Below, in pieces: positions 61,572 to 64,000 of a stretch of 64,000 bases of DNA. The notes beneath the pieces were generated by a model. It saw only the letters and a list, made by a program, of their open reading frames with translations. It made no database searches and was not told where the DNA came from. Every line of letters starts with the position of its first letter. The first letter of the stretch is position 1. Made by a program: the position numbers and the translations under genes. The DNA is taken from assembly GCA_031556375.1 (NCBI GenBank), contig JAVBTA010000011.1, positions 133,312-197,311 of the forward strand, given 5' to 3'. Origin of the DNA: BNXB01 sp031556375 (GTDB lineage Bacteria > Bacteroidota > Bacteroidia > Bacteroidales > Azobacteroidaceae).

Positions 61572-63944
61572 ATGACTGACAATATTGCACCTTCTTTGGA
61601 AATTGTTATAGAAAATAAACCTTTTAACCCGGAAGATCTGGAAAAAGACATCCCAATTCTTTCTTTAAAGAATATGATGTTTCTTCCCGGAATACCGACA
61701 CCTGTTAATATCGGACGGGCTAAATCCCTGAAATTGATACAGGATATGCAAAAACGGGAAGGATTAGTCGGTGTTTTCTGCCAAAAAGACGCAAATGATG
61801 AAGATCCGGGAATGAATGAACTCTTTCCTGTTGGCACTGCATCAAAAATTGTCAATGTCATACAGGAAAATGAAAATAGCATGACTGTTTTGTTGCTGGG
61901 AGTAAAAAGAATCCATCTTGACAAAATTATTACAACTAAGCCATACCTGAAAGGGAAAGTATCCCAGTTGGAAGATATACATCCTGCAAAATCAGATAAG
62001 GAATTCAAAGCTCAGATCAATTCGATCCGGGATATGACAATGCAGATGTTGTCGACAAGAATGACTCTGCCTGAATTTGTAATGGATTCTCTTCAAAAAT
62101 CAAAAGATAATGATTACCTAATCAATCTCGCATTTTCTTCAGTAGAAGCCAGTGCTGAACAAAAACAGGAAGTAATGGCTTGTAATGACCTGAAAGAACG
62201 GCTAAACAAATTACTTTCTTTACTCGACCATGATGTTCAGTTGCTGGAAATAAAAGAGTCTATCCGAAAAAAGACACAGGTGGAGATAGACAAACAACAA
62301 CGCGAATATTTCCTTCAACAAGAATTGAAAAATATCCAGGAAGCATTAGGAGGAGGCATTCACGACATTGAGATCAAAGAAATCAAAGCTAAGGCTGAAA
62401 AAATCAATTTCTCTCCTGAAGTGAGAGAAACTTTCAATAAAGAGTTGAAAAAATTAGAACGACTGCACCCTCAGTCGCCCGATCATGCAACTCAAATGAC
62501 CTATATTCAGAATATTATCTCTTTACCTTGGAATTCATATACAAAAGACAATTTCAACCTGAAAAGAGCAAAAAAAGTACTGGATAAGGATCACTTTGGA
62601 TTAGAAAAAGTAAAAGAACGTATCATAGAACACCTGGCTGTATTAAAACTGAAAGGAGACATGAAATCTCCTATTATTTGCCTCTACGGCCCTCCGGGAG
62701 TTGGTAAAACATCTTTAGGAAAATCTGTAGCCGAAGCTTTAGATCGAAAATATATCCGCTTATCTTTAGGAGGATTACATGATGAAGCGGAGATTCGTGG
62801 ACATCGACGTACTTATATCGGGGCTATGCCCGGGCGTATTATCCATAGTATTCAAAAAGCAGGTTCATCTAATCCGGTAATAATCCTCGATGAGATAGAT
62901 AAAGTAGGACGGGATTATAAAGGAGATCCATCTGCGGCTTTACTGGAAGTTCTGGATCCTGAACAAAATTTTGCTTTCCATGATAACTATCTCGATATAG
63001 ATTACGATTTGTCAAAAGTTCTGTTTATCGCCACTGCAAATACATTAAACACAATATCCCAACCATTGATCGACCGGATGGAGATTATTGATGTCAGCGG
63101 TTATATCCTGGAAGAAAAAATCGAGATTGCACGTCGGCATTTAGTTCCTCAACAAATGGAAAAACATGGGATCCCGGAAGATACATTCGATATTCCCAAA
63201 AAAGCATTAGAAACCATCATCGAATCATATACCCGTGAGTCCGGAGTCCGTGAATTGGATAAAAAATTAGCAAAAATAATGCGCCGGGTAGCTCGGAAAA
63301 TAGCAGAAAAAGAAAATTATCCTGTCAACCTGGAAATTGAAAATCTCTATGAATACCTTGGTCCGGTTGAACATTCCAGAGAAAAATACCAGGGAAATGA
63401 ATATACCGGAGTTGTCACCGGACTTGCATGGACCGCCGTCGGAGGAGAAATCCTTTTTGTTGAAACCAGTCTGAGCAAAGGAAAGGGCTCGAAACTTACA
63501 TTAACCGGTAATCTGGGAGATGTCATGAAAGAATCTGCAGTACTGGCTCTTGAATACATAAAAGCCCATGCTTCCGATCTCAAAATAGATGAGGAGATGT
63601 TTGAAAACTGGAATGTGCACGTACACGTTCCGGAAGGAGCTATTCCGAAAGATGGCCCATCAGCCGGAATCACTATGGCCACCTCAATCGCATCGGCTTT
63701 CACCAATCGCAAAGTAAAAAGAGGTATTGCCATGACCGGCGAAATCACTCTACGGGGCAAAGTTCTTCCTGTCGGAGGTATCAAAGAAAAGATCCTGGCA
63801 GCCAAACGTGCAGGAATCAAAGAAATTATCCTTTGCAAAGAGAATAAAAAACACATTGACGAAATCAACGAGCTGTATCTTAAAGGTCTGAAATTCCACT
63901 ATGTGGATGATATTAAGGAGGTTTTGGATATTGCGTTGTTGTAA
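61572..63944 (+). CDS. lon: ATP-dependent protease Lon
   Basis: A 790-residue Lon. N-terminal substrate-binding domain (about 27-230), AAA+ domain with GPPGVGKTSLG (about 374-384), and the C-terminal serine-lysine protease with S697 (KDGPSAG) and K740 (GGIKEK). It degrades damaged and regulatory proteins. The end is followed by one unit of the GAGGGAGTTA decamer and a dispersed repeat copy. Confidence 0.96.
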   Translation: MTDNIAPSLEIVIENKPFNPEDLEKDIPILSLKNMMFLPGIPTPVNIGRAKSLKLIQDMQKREGLVGVFCQKDANDEDPGMNELFPVGTASKIVNVIQENENSMTVLLLGVKRIHLDKIITTKPYLKGKVSQLEDIHPAKSDKEFKAQINSIRDMTMQMLSTRMTLPEFVMDSLQKSKDNDYLINLAFSSVEASAEQKQEVMACNDLKERLNKLLSLLDHDVQLLEIKESIRKKTQVEIDKQQREYFLQQELKNIQEALGGGIHDIEIKEIKAKAEKINFSPEVRETFNKELKKLERLHPQSPDHATQMTYIQNIISLPWNSYTKDNFNLKRAKKVLDKDHFGLEKVKERIIEHLAVLKLKGDMKSPIICLYGPPGVGKTSLGKSVAEALDRKYIRLSLGGLHDEAEIRGHRRTYIGAMPGRIIHSIQKAGSSNPVIILDEIDKVGRDYKGDPSAALLEVLDPEQNFAFHDNYLDIDYDLSKVLFIATANTLNTISQPLIDRMEIIDVSGYILEEKIEIARRHLVPQQMEKHGIPEDTFDIPKKALETIIESYTRESGVRELDKKLAKIMRRVARKIAEKENYPVNLEIENLYEYLGPVEHSREKYQGNEYTGVVTGLAWTAVGGEILFVETSLSKGKGSKLTLTGNLGDVMKESAVLALEYIKAHASDLKIDEEMFENWNVHVHVPEGAIPKDGPSAGITMATSIASAFTNRKVKRGIAMTGEITLRGKVLPVGGIKEKILAAKRAGIKEIILCKENKKHIDEINELYLKGLKFHYVDDIKEVLDIALL

Positions 63945-63947
63945 ATA

Positions 63948-63957
63948 GAGGGAGTTA
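63948..63957 (+). repeat. Single GAGGGAGTTA decamer after lon
   Basis: Same sequence as unit 1 of the tandem array in the RNA methyltransferase gene, 3 bases after the lon stop. Confidence 0.5.
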
Positions 63958-63975
63958 GAGGAAACAGGTCTGCAT

Positions 63976-64000
63976 TTTTGTGCGTCAGCTCACCCATCGC
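63976..64000 (+). repeat. Dispersed hairpin repeat, copy C (cut by the window edge)
   Basis: TTTTGTGCGTCAGCTCACCC then ATCGC matches the start of copies A and B up to the left arm of the first hairpin. Confidence 0.6.

Noticed and set aside
63347..63868. 173-codon open frame opposite lon
   Set aside because: Antisense shadow of the lon protease domain.

Overview
The window is chromosomal DNA from a member of the order Bacteroidales (phylum Bacteroidota). Several things support this. Promoters follow the Bacteroidota pattern, a -33 TTTG about 19 bases before a -7 TAnnTTTG. The division and cell-wall (dcw) cluster has the Bacteroidota gene order. Lineage-typical families are present: NamZ/DUF1343, DUF5686, DUF4252, DUF1080 lipoproteins and an eukaryote-like single-chain glycyl-tRNA synthetase. 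A type IX secretion protein (PorZ) and a secreted esterase with a type IX sorting tail point away from Bacteroides sensu stricto and towards Porphyromonadaceae, Tannerellaceae or Dysgonomonadaceae-like relatives; I cannot name the genus. No rRNA, tRNA, CRISPR array or complete insertion sequence was seen.

Layout. 1-3.6 kb holds a small peptidoglycan-salvage locus: a BadF-type sugar kinase and the exo-muramidase NamZ on the minus strand, and a dipeptide epimerase on the plus strand. A decayed small lipoprotein lies between them. 3.6-7.0 kb holds Dps, DedA and a broken TonB-receptor-like outer-membrane gene. 7.0-24.8 kb is YqeY followed by the dcw operon, transcribed leftwards: mraZ, rsmH, ftsL, ftsI, murE, [AAA ATPase, DUF4435], mraY, murD, ftsW, murG, murC, ftsQ, ftsA, ftsZ. 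The bracketed pair is not a cell-wall module. It has the gene order and catalytic motifs of the PARIS phage-defence system (AriA ATPase plus AriB TOPRIM/DUF4435 nuclease) and is packed into the operon with gaps of 2, 9 and 13 bp. It is the most notable item in the window.

25-31.5 kb, mostly leftward: glyS-lemA-FKBP-DUF1080/PHP-lplA, then radC and efp. 31.5-40.3 kb, rightward: rpmH, a PASTA-rluD-ddl-acyltransferase-nadE operon, a CapA/NlpC fusion and a FabH-like synthase. 40.5-52.6 kb: a type IX cargo esterase, DUF5686, a queD-queE-rnz-cupin operon, a cation/proton antiporter, an ECF sigma/DUF4252 unit, a START-like protein, alanine dehydrogenase and an RNA cytosine methyltransferase whose linker is built from six 10-bp repeats. 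52.6-64 kb: porZ-rdgB, mutS followed by a nucleotide-sugar dehydrogenase and an FkbM methyltransferase, a small barrel protein, a DUF2007 protein and lon.

A dispersed structured repeat (GCGTCAGC, then a six-pair hairpin with a four-base GNGA loop, then a GC-rich hairpin) occurs at 12.5 kb, 24.95 kb and the right edge. The first two copies differ by a compensatory base-pair change, and the murG stop codon lies in the hairpin loop of one copy.
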